A DNA stretch of 64,000 bases. Source: Chamaecyparis obtusa. Lineage: Eukaryota > Streptophyta > Pinopsida > Cupressales > Cupressaceae. Shown piece after piece: positions 1-12,419 of this stretch. A model generated the notes under the pieces. The model was given only the letters and a program-made list of their open reading frames with translations, was not told the DNA's origin and did not search any database. The DNA lies in NCBI GenBank assembly GCA_027943335.1, contig BSBK01001158.1:186001-250000 (forward strand). The letters run 5' to 3'. Within the stretch, counting starts at the first letter, position 1, and each line of letters begins with the position of its first letter. The position numbers and the translations under genes are program-made.

Positions 1-1853
1 AAAAAGTTACAGAACAACCTATTTTAGCACTTCCAAATTTTAATAAGGTGTTTCAAGTAGACTGTGATGCTAGTGGTATTGCAATAGGAGCTGTTATGAG
101 CCAGGAAGGTAAACCTATTGCTTATTTCAGTGAGAATTTAAATGATGCCAAGAGGAAATATTATGTTTATGATCAGGAATTTTATGATATAGTTTAGGCA
201 TTGAATAAGTGGAGGCACTATCTGCTTCCTAAGGAGTTTGTTTTGTATACTGATCATCAAGCTTTGCAATATTTCAATAGTCAAGGAAAGTTGAATCAAA
301 GGTATTTGAAATGGGTTGAGTTTTTGCAGAGTTATACATTTGTTTTGAAACATAGAAGTGGAAAGTCTAATAGGGTTGTAGATGCACTTAGCAAAAGGCA
401 ACTATTGCTGATAGAGATGTAGATTGAGGTGGTTGGGTTCAAGGAACTCAAGAATTTATATCCAGAGGATCCTGATTTTGGTGAAGCTTGGAAAGCTTGT
501 ATAGAACCTGTTACTCTAGATAGGATGAAGTGGTTGGATTTCATCATTCAAGATGATATGCTATTCAGAGGGAGTCAGTTGTGCATTCCAAGAAGTTCTA
601 TGAGGGAGAATCTCATCAAGGAGAAGCATAGCAGAGGATTGGTTGGACATTTTGGTCATGATAAAACCCTTGCTTTAGTTAGTGAGAATTATTATTGGCC
701 ACAGTTGTAGCAAGATGTCAAGAAGTTTGTACAGAGTTGCAGAGTATGTCAGATGGGGAAAGGAGTGAAGCAGAATACTAGGTTGTATCAACCATTACCT
801 ATACTAGAGAAGCCTTGGGAGGATATCAGTATGGACTTTGTTCTTGGTTTACCAAGGACACAGCAGGGACATGATTCAATTTTTGTGGTAGTTGACAGAT
901 TTTCAAAGATGGCACATTTTATTCCCTACAAGAAGACTAATGATATTGTTCATGTAGCAGAATTATTTTTCAGAGAAGTGGTGAGACTACATGGTTTGCC
1001 AAAGAGTATAGTTTCAGATAGGGACACTAAGTTCATTGGATATTTAGGCATACATTGTGGAAGAAGTTGAAAACAAATTTAAAGTTCAGTTCATCACATC
1101 ATCCACAGACTGATGGACAGATAGAGGTGGTGAATAGGAGTTTGGGAAATTTGCTAAGATGTTTGGTTGGAGATAAGCCAACAGGATGGGATTTGATTTT
1201 ACCACAGGCAAAATTTGCATACAATAATTCTTTCAATAGGAGCACTGGTAAATCACCATTCCAGATTGTGTATGGGAGTAGTCCCATAAATGCATATGAG
1301 TTGAGAAAGATAGATAAAGGAGAAATAAGTAGTGTTGAAGCTGAGGATTTTGCAGAACATTTGAAGAACATCCATGAGGAGGTGAGGAAGCATATTACCA
1401 AGATGAATGCACAATATAAGGCTAAGGAAGATGAGAAAAGGAGGCCTAAGGAGTTTTAGGTTGGAGATGAAGTCATGGCTCATTTGCGGAAGGAGTGATT
1501 TCTGGTTGGTACATATAACAAGTTGAAAATGAAAAAGTTTGGACCATGTAGGATACTGAAGAAGCATGATTCAGGAAATGCATATGAGGTTGAGTTGCCT
1601 ACTGAGATAAATATTTTACTAGTATTTAATGTTTCAGATCTGACAGAGTATCATGAAGGAGGTGTTGCAAATGAGGTTACAGCAGCACAGTGGAGTATTC
1701 TAGCAACCAGTTCAAATAACAAGGAGATTGAAGACATACTGGATAGTCATGTTGGTAGAAGCACAAGGAACAAGACATATGAAGAATATTTGGTCAAGTG
1801 GAAAGGATGACCTGTTGAAGATTCATGATGGCTAACAAAGGAGGAGGTTAACT
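1..1853 (+). pseudogene. Ty3/gypsy chromovirus pol, 3' part (RNase H, integrase, chromodomain), decayed
   Basis: The translation shows, in order, the end of reverse transcriptase and RNase H ([15 protein letters not shown] near 60-105, YTDHQALQYF near 247-276), the integrase zinc domain (HSRGLVGHFGHDKT near 630, CRVCQMGK near 739), the integrase core ([16 protein letters not shown] near 813, SDRDTKF near 1015, HHPQTDGQIEVVNRS near 1096), and a chromodomain (DILDSHVGRSTRNK then EEYLVKWKG, 1733-1809). This order and a terminal chromodomain are typical of plant chromoviruses. The 5' part lies beyond the window. Stop codons occur at 195-197, near 420, near 707, near 1457 and near 1497, and again inside the chromodomain. 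The frame shifts near 1045. No functional protein can be made, so this is an old copy. Confidence 0.92.
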
Positions 1854-2762
1854 GTCTTGGTTTTCCTTTGCACACCTAAGTCGTGACAGGGTCACTTCTC
1901 AAATTACCTCGGGTGTCTGATGCAAGAGCATCCTAGGTGTAAGAGAAATCTTGCATCACCCAAAAATATTTCTATTTTTATATTCAATAAGGGTTATCTT
2001 GTGCAGAGATGTTATTTATGGAAACTTGCTATTTTTATTAAGTTGGTAATCCAATCTCGAAATGTTCTAATTTCTTCCCTAGAGGTTCATTTTGATCATA
2101 TCAACCTACCAGTAAAGTTTCATTGATAGATCAAGTCTAGCTTTGTAGATATTGAAGATTTTCAGTATTGGCAACAGGGTACAGAAACTTTGAACTCAGT
2201 TTTGAAGGCTTTAGAGGCCCCAGATGAGGTCGATAATTTGGGTGACAGGTGCTTGAGCAAGTCAAGCTTGTAGAGCGCTTTGTGGCCTTTCTAGAATGGG
2301 GTTATAATAGTCAATCGGGTCAACTGGCGATGACTTATGGTCTTCGGAAGTTGGGTCACCTGAAATAGAGGAAAATGATTTTCCTTCAAAATTTATGTTT
2401 GGGTTTCAAAATTTATTTTGAGCCGACTTTGATGTAATAAATTGTAAAATAAAATAATTCTAAGTTTGGTCGGCCTTGTTGGCTAAAATTTTGGAACCTT
2501 CCCAAGCAGTGGAAAATTGCCTATATAAGGAAGGTTGTAGTGTTGTCTTAGGCAGTTGAGACAGTTCTGGTAGTAGATCTGGGTATTGATTCGAGGCTTT
2601 GTCCTACAGAATATTTTAAGGGAATGCCCATGTGGCTTTGCATATTGTAATTCTGAAAGTTTGTAATTCCACATTTGTGGAGATAATAAGAAGCCCATTT
2701 TCTTTTATTGCATATTGTTGTTGTTTCTCTGTTTTTGTTATGTGTTTGTGGTATTAAGGGGA
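1854..2762 (+). repeat. Probable 3' LTR of the gypsy chromovirus
   Basis: This non-coding stretch follows the chromodomain and a purine run (aaaggaggagg, 1838-1848). It contains a TATA-like box (ctatataagg, 2521-2530) about 240 bp before its right end, as expected for an LTR promoter. The true left edge may be the TG at 1918-1920. The right edge is set only by where a different minus-strand coding-like sequence begins. The partner LTR is outside the window, so the borders cannot be confirmed. Confidence 0.5.
2521..2530 (+). promoter_or_regulatory. TATA-like box in gypsy LTR
   Basis: The sequence ctatataagg lies in an otherwise non-coding LTR-like segment on the same strand as the element. 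Assigning it as the U3 promoter is an inference. Confidence 0.4.
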
Positions 2763-4352
2763 GCACCCTTCATCACTTCTTGCTCTTCACTTTTGCATAT
2801 ACTGATGGAATATGGGATGATGGGTCTACAAATACAACTTTAGCAATATTAGATGTACATGTTTCATCACTACCAAATTTCTATTCTAGATTAGATATCA
2901 TCCTTCTAGTTTTCCTTTCAATGACTGGTTTCTTCAGTTGTATATTGATTTTACCAAATGCTTCTTCATATGTTCCAAATCTCTATGCTTGTTTATCCAA
3001 AGGTTTTGGAAGTAAATCATCTACATTTATTCTCACTAACTCACCTTCTACTTCATAACCCATAGGTGTAACCCAATAGATTCTAGGTTAACCGCTAGCA
3101 TAATTCAAGAATCTGTATCTACTAGAAAATATATATTGTCTCTATATTTTTCTACTATGCTAGCTGTAATTCTTTCATGTTTATGAATATTAGCTTGCAA
3201 ATATTTTAATAACCCCACATACCATTGTTGAAATTATCACCTAATTCCTTAATAAATTAACTTATCTGTGAAACTACTAGTTTTTCCTTTGGCCAAACAA
3301 CATTTCCTCTACCAGGGAAGAAATTTTTGATGTAGAAGAACATACATACTAGTAGAGCACCATAATTTAATGACTTCTTTTGTCTTTCTTTATCATCCCC
3401 ATATTTTCCAAAAACTAACTCCTTAGCATCTCACATAGATCATACACTGAATCATCTTTAACTATCTGATAACCAGCATGGATAGCACCACTGGGCACAC
3501 TGTTAACTCTACTTGATTGATATACCCGATAAGATATCACCATAGATACAAAAAAAACTTATCTATCTTCAATATCATCTATAGTCATGTAGCTTTCTCA
3601 TCTTATATGGGTTTGGTTAATTTGGTAACCAAATGTGTTGCAACTGTTCTCAATGTGCACTCTAATCCTTACGCTCGAAATCTAGTAACTTTGTGAATAA
3701 TTATCTTTGAAATCTTGTGAGGATTTTCCAACCAGATAAATTGATCATGCACTCTACTTAGCACATAGAGAATCCAATCAGGATGGAGTTCAGTGGGAAT
3801 TTCCACTGCATACTATAAACATTTCACCTATAGATGCTTGTATTCATCTCTCGATACACCATCAGTACGCATATCCTCATGTTCTTTCTTGGTAGCTCTA
3901 GCTCCTAGTTCCTCAATCTTTAAATGAACATAGGACCACACATCTTTCATAAATAGCACTCATGGAGGAATCTTAGATAGGGCACCAGTCATATCTACCT
4001 TAGTTACTTTGATCAGATGAAGCTTGAAAATGGGTTGAGGCTTCTCAAAAATGTTCATCAAAATATGTGTATCAACTCTTCTTTCCATTTCAACCAATTG
4101 CAATATCAAAAAAATCCAACTACAAACTAGATAGATAACTCACAATACATTTTTTAGGACTCATGAAAATTTGATAGAAAGCTAGGTTCAAATATCTTGG
4201 CTCAAATTCAACCTATGAACAATAACACACAGAATAGCTCTCAAATGTTCAAATGAATATAAAAGTAAAAATTGAAATCACTTCCCTCTATTTATCATTG
4301 AGAAATAGACGTTACATGCTTCCAATGGTAAAACAATTCTTTTCCAATGGTA
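2763..4352 (-). pseudogene. Decayed gag-like protein region of an old LTR element
   Basis: Translated on the minus strand, broken stretches of plausible protein appear with many stops and shifts: MKDVWSYVHLKIEELGARAT (near 3945), VLSRVHDQFIWLENPHKISK (near 3750), VYDLCEMLRSELVFGKYGDD (near 3440), GELVRINVDDLLPKPLDK (near 3050). I do not recognise a named domain. The style resembles gag-like proteins of plant LTR elements, which is inference. The TSD of copia-1 shows that this segment was once contiguous with 12037-13695, which carries a coiled coil, CCHC knuckles and a primer site on the same strand. It is therefore probably the downstream half of that element. Confidence 0.4.
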
Positions 4353-4357
4353 GGAAT
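4353..4357. repeat. Target site duplication (left) of copia-1
   Basis: GGAAT directly before the LTR start TGTTGG. It matches GGAAT at 12032-12036. Confidence 0.9.
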
Positions 4358-5845
4358 TGTTGGAAACTGCAATTGAAACAATTGTTGTATTGTCATTGAT
4401 GTCAAACCTTAACTAGTAAGACTATTGCTACTTAGGAAAGTACTATATCCATTGTGAGAAGGGAAAGAAAGGGTGGTAACAATAGCACCTAGGGAAAGGT
4501 TGAGTTATCTTGATACTACAAAGTGTACTTGACTATGTTGTACAATGATGGGACAATGTATTGTTTATCTTAGTAAGATTGAAGACTAAAATGGTAGGCT
4601 TAACCAAGCAAAAATGAAGAAATCATGTTTAAGCCGAGTTATGTTAGTGTCGACTGAGTTAGTGTATGCCAAGCAAAAATCTAGTGTTGACCGAGTATCA
4701 GTTAATTGCCGAGGAAGACAGTATATGCCGAGGAAACAGTTTTAGTAGTGACTGAGCATTTTGCATGAAGACCAAGTGGATGATCACAGTATTGATCGAG
4801 CATCAGCATTTTTATATTTGAAGAGAATTCAAATTTGGAGCCGACATTGTTGAATTCTTGGATTTTGTAAAATGTGTTGACTTTATTTATTGATTGTATG
4901 GAAGCATTTAATGCTTTGTAAAATGTTTTATTGTAAATCTTTATGAGATTTGAGATGATTCTAGAAGAAGAGATGAAGAACATGAAGATGGTAGATTCAA
5001 TGAATCTGACCTAACCCTAATATCTACAAAGGAGATTAAGCGAAAAAAGATAAGTTAACCTAACAGAGAAAAGTATTAAGGGAACCAAAACATTAGGTAT
5101 GAGAATGCATGGGTGAAGTAGATGTTGGAAGAACAGTAAGTTTTATTGACTGTATAAGCGAAAAGGTTGAAGGAGAAGTGTGGTGATTGCTTGAAGAAAA
5201 GTTTTGAGAAAATCAAAGATGGAGATGGAAAAGTTTCAAATTCAATAAACCATCATTTGTGTATGGAATTAGATCTGATATTTGCAAAGTGAGTTGTATG
5301 TTTTTCAGATAAATACTACTGCTACTTTCTAACCATTATAACAATCAAAATCCTTTTAACAGAGGTTGACCTAACAGTCATATGTTAAATCCTTTGAACA
5401 AGGTTGCATTCTAATGGAGTGTATGTAAGTCCTGTAACAAGGCTCACTTTTAACAAGGTAATTGAAATCCTTTAACCGGGTCACACCTGACAGTGTGTAT
5501 TGTAACCTTTGACAGGGTTGGCTTTTAACCGAGCTCACTTCAGAAGAGTGAAAATAATAGTAGCATGTTACAAAGTGGTTTTTCCCATATTGGGTTTCCA
5601 CTATAAATCCTGGTGTCAATACTTATGTGAATGTTTTGGTTTGAACATTTATGTGTTTTACAAGTAAGTTACAACTGGGTAGTGGACTGCATTGTTAGAT
5701 GTTCCTATTATTGAATCGGTGATGACTAAGTTTGTTTTGGTTGCTTGATCCGATTTAAGAAAAAGTTTCTGAAGTTATTTTATACATCAAGACCTGAGAA
5801 CAACTAATTCACCCCCCCTCTCTATTGTTCTAAATCATATTAACA
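4358..5845 (+). repeat. 5' LTR of copia-1
   Basis: 1,488 bp, starting TGTTGGAAACTGC and ending ATTAACA, with a C/T-rich run just before the end. It aligns over its whole length with 10544-12031. Several spaced CCGAG motifs lie near 4640-4810, similar to those in the copia-2 LTR. Confidence 0.95.
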
Positions 5846-5847
5846 AT

Positions 5848-5857
5848 TGGTATCAGA
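5848..5857 (+). other. Primer binding site of copia-1 (initiator Met-tRNA type)
   Basis: TGGTATCAGA, two bases after the 5' LTR, matches the usual plant complement to the 3' end of initiator methionine tRNA. The family consensus normally continues with GC; here the next bases are TT. Confidence 0.85.
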
Positions 5858-5911
5858 TTTGTGTTGCTTATTGGTGTCTATAGAAAATAATTTTAAAGGG
5901 GCTTGAAGCAA

Positions 5912-8900
5912 ATGATCAAGATGTATAAGAAGGAGGTACCGAAGCTAAACAAGGAAAACTTCCCTGCATGGCAAAGCTTGATGAAGCTACATCTGGCCAG
6001 TATTGGTGATTTTGTAAAGTACTACATTGAGCATGACTATGTCACACCTATTTCACCTTTGACTACCGAGGAAATGAGAGCTAAGCAAGAACATAATCAG
6101 GCAATGTTGGAAATTGCATCTGCCCTAAGCTATCTAGAATTTGAGGATATTAAGGACTACACAACTGCTAAAGATATGTGGGACACTCTTGCAAAGATCT
6201 ATGGTGGTGATCTATATGTGCTGAAAGCTAAAGCCGAGAGTCTCAAAGGTAAGCTTGATGAAATGAGAATGAATGAAGATGAAAACATTGCACAATATTG
6301 TGGTAGAATAAAAGAAGTTGTGAATGCTATTAGAGGAGCAAATGGAATTATTGATGATGAGACCATAATTGGAAAAGTGCTAAGAACTCTACATCCTATA
6401 TATGCTATTAAGATCTCAACTATTCAAGAATCTAGATGTAACTCTGGAAATGTGCTTACCTTGGAAGGTTTGATTGGCAAACCGACTGCTTTTGAACTGT
6501 CTAATTATGATAATTTCACTGTTGGTAGTATTGGAAATGTTGAATCTACTTTTAAGTCATAGTTAGTTCTGAACAAGCCTAAGAAATAAAAAGAAAGATG
6601 CACCAGTGAAAGTGAAAGCGAAAGTGAAAGCGAAAGTGAAAGTGTCAGTGACACTTCTGATGAAGATCTTGAAGATCTAGAAGCTCTTATGGCTAGAAGA
6701 CTAAGAAGAGGAAAAGGAAAATATAAAGGTAAACTCCCTATTATATGTTTTTCATGTAATAAAGTTGGTCATATAGCTGCTAGATGTCCTGACAGGAAGG
6801 ATAAAGATGGAGAAAGAAATAACAGACACAAAGATAGAAGAGATGACAAAGGCTACCGAAGGTACAAAGACTACAAGAGAAAAGGTAAGAAATCTTTTTA
6901 CATTGTTGAAGAAGAGACTGACACTGATGGTGATGATTTTGAAATTGAGGTAGTCTATGTTGCAATGAAAGATGAATCTGATGAGGATGAGAAAACTACA
7001 TTGATTTCCTATGTGAACAAGAATGACAAATGGATTATAGATAGTGGTTGTTCACATCACATGACTGGTGACAAAAGTAAGTTTGAGACCTTACACCATT
7101 ATAAAGGTAAAAGTGTAACATTTGGTAATGATGCACCATCACCTGTTAGAGGAAAAGGATTGATTAAATTGACTGATAAAATCTCTTGTGAAAATGCTTA
7201 TTGGGTTGAAGGATTGAATTTTAATTTGCTAAGTGTTTCTCAGCTCAATAGAAATGGTTACCGAGTGGAATTTCATCACAAGAAAGCTAAGATATTTGAT
7301 GCTACTAGTGAACTGATTGGAAGTGGTGAGCAGACTAGAGGTAATTTGTTCTATCTTGACCTATCTAAAGAAATATGTATGATTGCACAACTTGATGACA
7401 TTTGGTTATGGCATAAGAGGCTATGTCATGTTAACTTTGACAATCTGGTAGAGATAAGTAAGAAGAAGAAAGTAAGAGGCCTGCCTAGATTGAAGAAACC
7501 TGAGAATGTGATGTGCAAAGAATGCCAGTTAGGAAAAATGACTAAGTCAAGTTTCAAGAGCAAAACCTTTCCTCCTAAACACATTTTAGATTTGGTTCAT
7601 ACTAACCTTTGTGGACCTATGGGTATACAAAGTTACTGTGGTGCTAGATATTTTATTTTGTTCGTTGATGATCATACCAGGATGATGCATGTAATGTTTC
7701 TAAAAGAAAAATCTGATGCTTTTCAATTTTTTAAGTGTTATTTAGCTAAGGTTGAGAAGGAGACAAGTAGGAACCTAAAATGTCTTAGATCTGACCGAGG
7801 TGGAGAATTTACATCAAATGAATTCAATCTATTTTGCAATGATAGAGGAATCAAAAGACAGATGTCTGCACCTAGGACACCTCCACAGAATGGTATAGTA
7901 GAAAGAAGGAATAGATCTATTTTGGACTGTGCAAGGACATTATTGATTGAGAAGAATGTGGCATAGAAATACTGGAAAGAAGCTATAAGTACATCTGTTT
8001 ACACTCTTAACCGGGTACAGATCAAGAAAGGTACAAATCTGACATCCTATGAATTATGGTATGGGCATGCACCAAGTGTTAAATACTTTAGAATCTTTGG
8101 AAGCAAGTGTTACATATTGAAAGACATTATGAATGGAAAGTTTGATGGCAAAAGTGATGAAGGAATATTCCTAGGCTACTCCGCAAAAAGTAAAGCTTAT
8201 AAGTGTTTGAACTCTAACACTAACAAAATTGTGGAAAGTGTGAATGTAAAAATTGATGAGTATGTAGAAAGAAATGAAGCTGACAGCAAAAGAGAACCAT
8301 AAGATTATAGATATTTTGTGTAGATTGAGAAAATAGAAGAGGCAGGTAACAGACTTACACCTGATGTCGAGTCTCAGGCAAGCATTGCCGAGCGACAGGA
8401 AATGATTGTCAAGCGTCAGGAAAATAGTGTCAAGAGAGAACAAGAACATGTCATGCTACAAGACAATGTTGTCGAGTATCAGGAAGAGGTTGTCAAGCAT
8501 TCAGAAGATGAATCTGACAATCTTGTTGGGGAACCTGATGAAATAGAGGAGAAAAATGTTGAACCTATTTTGGCAAAATATGTAAGAAGACATCACAAGC
8601 CTGAATAGATAATTGGAGATAAAGACACTGGAATTCAGACCAGAAGCAAGACCAAGGATCCAACATGCTTACTATGTGAGTTTGAACCTAAGACAACTAA
8701 AGAGGCATTAGAAAATGAAGACTGGATACAAGCAATGAATGAAGAGATTGACTAGATTGAGAAGAATGAAACCTGGACTCTAGTGCCGAGACCTGCAGAT
8801 AAGAAAGTTATAGGAACAAAGTGGGTGTTTCGCAACAAGTTGAATGAAAAAGGTGAAATCACTAGTAACAAAGCTAGGCTGGTATGCAAAGGCTACGCAC

Positions 8901-10061
8901 AAGAAGAAGAAATAGATTATGGGGAGACATTTGCCCCTGTAGCTAGATTGGAAGGAGTAAGAACTTTGCTTGCATATGTTGCTTATAAAGATTTCAAGGT
9001 ATATCAAATGGATGTCAAATCTGCATTTTTAAATGGTGTACTGGAAGAAGAAGTTTACATAGAAAGGCCAGAAGGTTTTATTGATCCAAATAGAAGACAC
9101 ATGGTATGAAAACTTAACAAAGCATTGTATGGATTGAAACAAGCTCCTAGAGCATGGTATGAGAGGTTTGGTGAGATCAAAGCAAATGAGTATGTTTGGT
9201 GAGATCAAATTCTTTGTTGGTTTACAAGTATATCAGATGAAGAAAGGAATTTTCATTACACAGTCTAAGTATGTTAATGAAATACTGAAAAATTTTGGAA
9301 TGGAAGATGCTAGACCAGTAGGAACTCTTATGGTTATTGGACAAAATTTATCTAAGAATGATGAGGCTGCAGAAGTTAACCAAACTTTGTACAGATCCAT
9401 GATTGGAAAATTGCAGTATGTTGTACATAGTAGACCAGATATTGCACTAGCTATTGGGATTGTGGCAAAATTCTCTATCAATCCTAAGGAAACACACATG
9501 ATGGCGGTGAAAAGAATCATGAGATACTTGAAAGGAACTGTTGACTATGGGTTATACTACAAGAAGAATGACAAATTTGAACTTAGAGTAAACACTGATG
9601 CTGATCGGGCAAGAAATGTCGATGACAGAAAGAGCACTAGTGGTGGAGCTTTCTTTCTTGGACAGAGATTAATCTCCTGGACAAGAAAAAAACAAAATTG
9701 CATTTCCCAATCTACTGTTGAAGCCGAGTATGTTGCTGCTGCAGTAAACTATTCAAATTTGATATGGATAAAATAGTTGTTGATAGGCATGAAAGAAGAA
9801 ATCACTGAACCTATTGTTATTTTCAGTGACAACACAAGTGCCATCAATATTTCTAAGAATCTAGTGATGCACACTAAGACCAAGCATATAGCAATCAAGG
9901 ATCACTATTTGAGGGAATTGGTACAAGACAAGGAACTCTGAATGGAATATGTGAATACAAAAGAACAATTAGCAGACATATTCACTAAAGCTTTACCTAA
10001 AGAAGCTCATGAGTATTTGAGAAGTCAATTAGGGGTCCTTCCCCTAACTGAGGTTGCCTAG
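5912..10061 (+). pseudogene. copia-1 gag-pol polyprotein, broken
   Basis: The first ATG (5912) is followed by a gag N-terminus (NFPAWQSLMKLHLASIGDF). Next come a Ser/Glu-rich tract (6605-6655), a zinc knuckle CFSCNKVGHIAARC (6746-6787), protease WIIDSGCSHHMTG (7031-7069), integrase zinc domain LWHKRLCHVNF (near 7405), integrase core, reverse transcriptase ([15 protein letters not shown] near 8816 to [15 protein letters not shown] near 9122), RNase H ([14 protein letters not shown] near 9620) and the tail QLGVLPLTEVA ending at 10061. At least nine in-frame stops are present, for example at 6560, 7964, 8300, 8321, 8606, 8753, 9107 and 9774. The first integrase Asp is Asn (HTNLCGP). A deletion at 9167-9185 removes the reverse transcriptase active-site loop and shifts the frame. 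The gene is not functional. Confidence 0.93.
6605..6655 (+). repeat. Coding hexanucleotide microsatellite (gtgaaa/gcgaaa)n in gag
   Basis: About seven copies of a 6-bp unit encode an alternating Ser-Glu tract upstream of the zinc knuckle. Copia-2 has a shorter acidic Ser/Glu stretch at the same place, so the tract belongs to the gag linker and has probably expanded by slippage here. Confidence 0.8.
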
Positions 10062-10543
10062 TCAAGCTAGGAGCACTGCATCAAATATGCTACAGTAGAA
10101 TAATTAACAAATTGATGCAGAAGATTGTCACACTTTAGGACTGTCCTAGAGCTGTGAAGAAGAAGCAAAGACAACAAATCAATCATAAGCAAGATGATAG
10201 AGGGAGAAACACTGAGCTACACAGATATATCTACATCTGTTGGATGTAAGTTTTTAGTTGTTGCTTTGGCATTTTTGTCAAAGAGGGAGATTGAATTGAA
10301 ATGATACTATAACACATGAACTAAAGAGTAGGGATGATGAACAGAAATGAAAGATCAGGATAGAGGGAGATCCAGATACTTTTGACGGTCACAAAAGTGA
10401 GATTTACAAATTCTGAATCAGAATGAAGCTAAGGATATTATAAATTTTCTCTGGTGGATAGATAAGTTTTTGGATTGGTTGGTAATCCATGTGTTATTCA
10501 GATGATATCATATGGTTTTTCCATCAATGCCAAAGAGGGAGAT
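10062..10543 (+). other. copia-1 3' non-coding region and polypurine tract
   Basis: No coding sequence is seen between the polyprotein stop and the 3' LTR. The region ends in the purine run caaagagggagat (10531-10543), which abuts the LTR as a plus-strand primer should. The same tail is recognisable in copia-3 at 26701-27106. Confidence 0.8.
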
Positions 10544-12031
10544 TGTTGGAAATTGCAGTTGAAACAATTGTTGTATTGTCATTGATGTCAAACCTTAACT
10601 GTTAAGACTGTTGCTACTTAGGAAAGTACTATATCTATTGTGAGAAGGGAAAGAAAGGGTGGTAACAATAGCACCTAGGGAAAGGTTGAGTTATCTTGAT
10701 ACTACAAAGTGTACTTGACTATGTTGTACAATGATGGGACAACGTATTGTTTATCTTAGTAAGATTGAAGACTAAAATGGTAGGCTTAACCAAGCAAAAA
10801 TGAAGAAATCATGTTTAAGCTGAGTTATGTTAGTGTCGACCAATTTAGTGTATGACGAGAAAAAATCTAGTGTCGACTGAGTATCAGCTAATTGCCAAGG
10901 AAGACAGTATATGCCAAGGAAACAGTTTTAGTAGTGACCAAGTGTTTTGCATGAAGACCGAGTGGATGATCATAGTATTGATCGAGCATCAGCATTTTTA
11001 TATTTGAAGAGAATTCAGATTTGGAGCCGACATTGTTGAATTCTTGGATTATGTAAAACGTGTTGACTTTATTTATTGATTGTATGGAAGCATTTAATGC
11101 TTTGTAAAATGTTTTATTATAAATATTTATGAGATTTGAGATGATTCTAGAAGAAGAGATGAAGAACATGAAGATGGTAGATTCAATGAATCTGACCTAA
11201 CCCTAAGATCTATGAAGGAGATTAAGCAGAAAAAGATAAGTTAACCTAACAGAGAAAAGTATTAAGGGAACCAAAACATTAGGTATGAGAATGCATGGGT
11301 GAAGTAGATGTTGGAAGAACAGTAAGTTTTATTGACTGTATAAGCGAAAAGGTTGAAGGAGAAGTGTGGTGATTGCTTGAAGAAAAGTTCCAAGCAGATC
11401 ATAGATGGAGATGGAAAAGTTTCAAAGTTAGTAAACCATCATTTGTGTATGGAATTGGATCTGATATTTGCAAAGTGAGTTGTATGTTTTTCAGATAAAT
11501 ACTGCTGCTACTTTCTAACCATTGTAACAGTCAAAATCCTTTTAACAGAGGTTGACCTAATAGTCATATGTTAAATCCTTTGAACAAGGTTGCATTCTAA
11601 TGGAGTGTATGTAAGTCCTATAATAAGGCTCACTTTTAACAGGGTAATTGAAATCCTTTAACCGGGTCACACCTGACAGTGTGTATTGTAACCTTTGACA
11701 GGGTTGGCTTTTAACCGAGCTCACTTCAGAAGAGTGAAAATAATAGTAGCATGTTACAAAGTGGTTTTTCCCATATTGGGTTTCCACTATAAATCTTGGT
11801 GTCAATACTTGTGTGAATGTTTTGGTTTGAACATTTATGTGTTTTACAAGTAAGTTACAGCTGGGTAGTGGACTGCATTGTTAGATGTTTCTATTATTGA
11901 ATCAGTGATGACCAAGTTTGTTTTGGTTGCTTGATCTGATTTAAGGAAAAGTTTTTGAAGTTATTTTATACATCAGGACCTAAGAACAACTAATTCACCC
12001 CTCCTCTCTGTTGTTCTAAATCATATTAACA
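10544..12031 (+). repeat. 3' LTR of copia-1
   Basis: 1,488 bp, starting TGTTGGAAATTGC and ending ATTAACA. It has the same length as the 5' LTR, with only substitutions seen between them. Confidence 0.95.
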
Positions 12032-12036
12032 GGAAT
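12032..12036. repeat. Target site duplication (right) of copia-1
   Basis: GGAAT follows the LTR end ATTAACA and matches 4353-4357. Confidence 0.9.
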
Positions 12037-12419
12037 AGTGTCATATCAATGATTAATGCATATCCACCGATAGGTACTCCAATAGTTATAACTAATATCA
12101 AATGGTAAACTTAATGCAATCAGCACAGAATCATTAACCACTTCAAAAACTTTATCAAAACCAAAATCATAGCATGTTACACCATAATGTGCATATAGAT
12201 CTTACTGCTCTTAGATCTAGGGTATCAGTAAAGGATTTTTCTTTAAGTGCTTCCCATAAGAAAATAATATGCTTAGTTTGACAAAAAATCCTCTACACCA
12301 GAGGATTGTGAATTCTCTTTAGATGATTTTACCTTTTCCTATTTCTCTTCTTTTTTCTCCCCTTCCTTCCTCTAGATCTTCTTCATCTCTTGACCAACTT
12401 CCTCAACATCAACAATCCT

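Larger units (their letters stand above)
4358..12031 (+). mobile_element. Full-length Ty1/copia retrotransposon (copia-1)
   Basis: Two 1,488-bp direct LTRs (4358-5845, 10544-12031), both starting TGTTGGAAA and ending ATTAACA, bracket a primer site, a decayed gag-pol and a polypurine tract. A 5-bp TSD, GGAAT, flanks it. The domain order protease, integrase, reverse transcriptase, RNase H defines Ty1/copia. By eye I count about 65 differences between the LTRs, roughly 4%, mostly transitions. It has integrated into an older minus-strand element. Copia-3 and the solo LTR at 49409 are relatives by LTR sequence. Confidence 0.95.

Noticed and set aside
1918..1930. tgatgcaagagca at 1918 as the firm start of the gypsy LTR
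   Set aside because: The partner LTR is outside the window and the bases before it are not a clear polypurine tract, so the edge is left open.
5812..5825. C-rich run as telomere-like DNA
   Set aside because: It is the family-specific end of the copia LTR and recurs at 11995 and 50835 without any TTTAGGG unit.
5848..5857. tRNA gene fragment
   Set aside because: TGGTATCAGA is only the complement to a tRNA 3' end next to an LTR, so it is a primer site.
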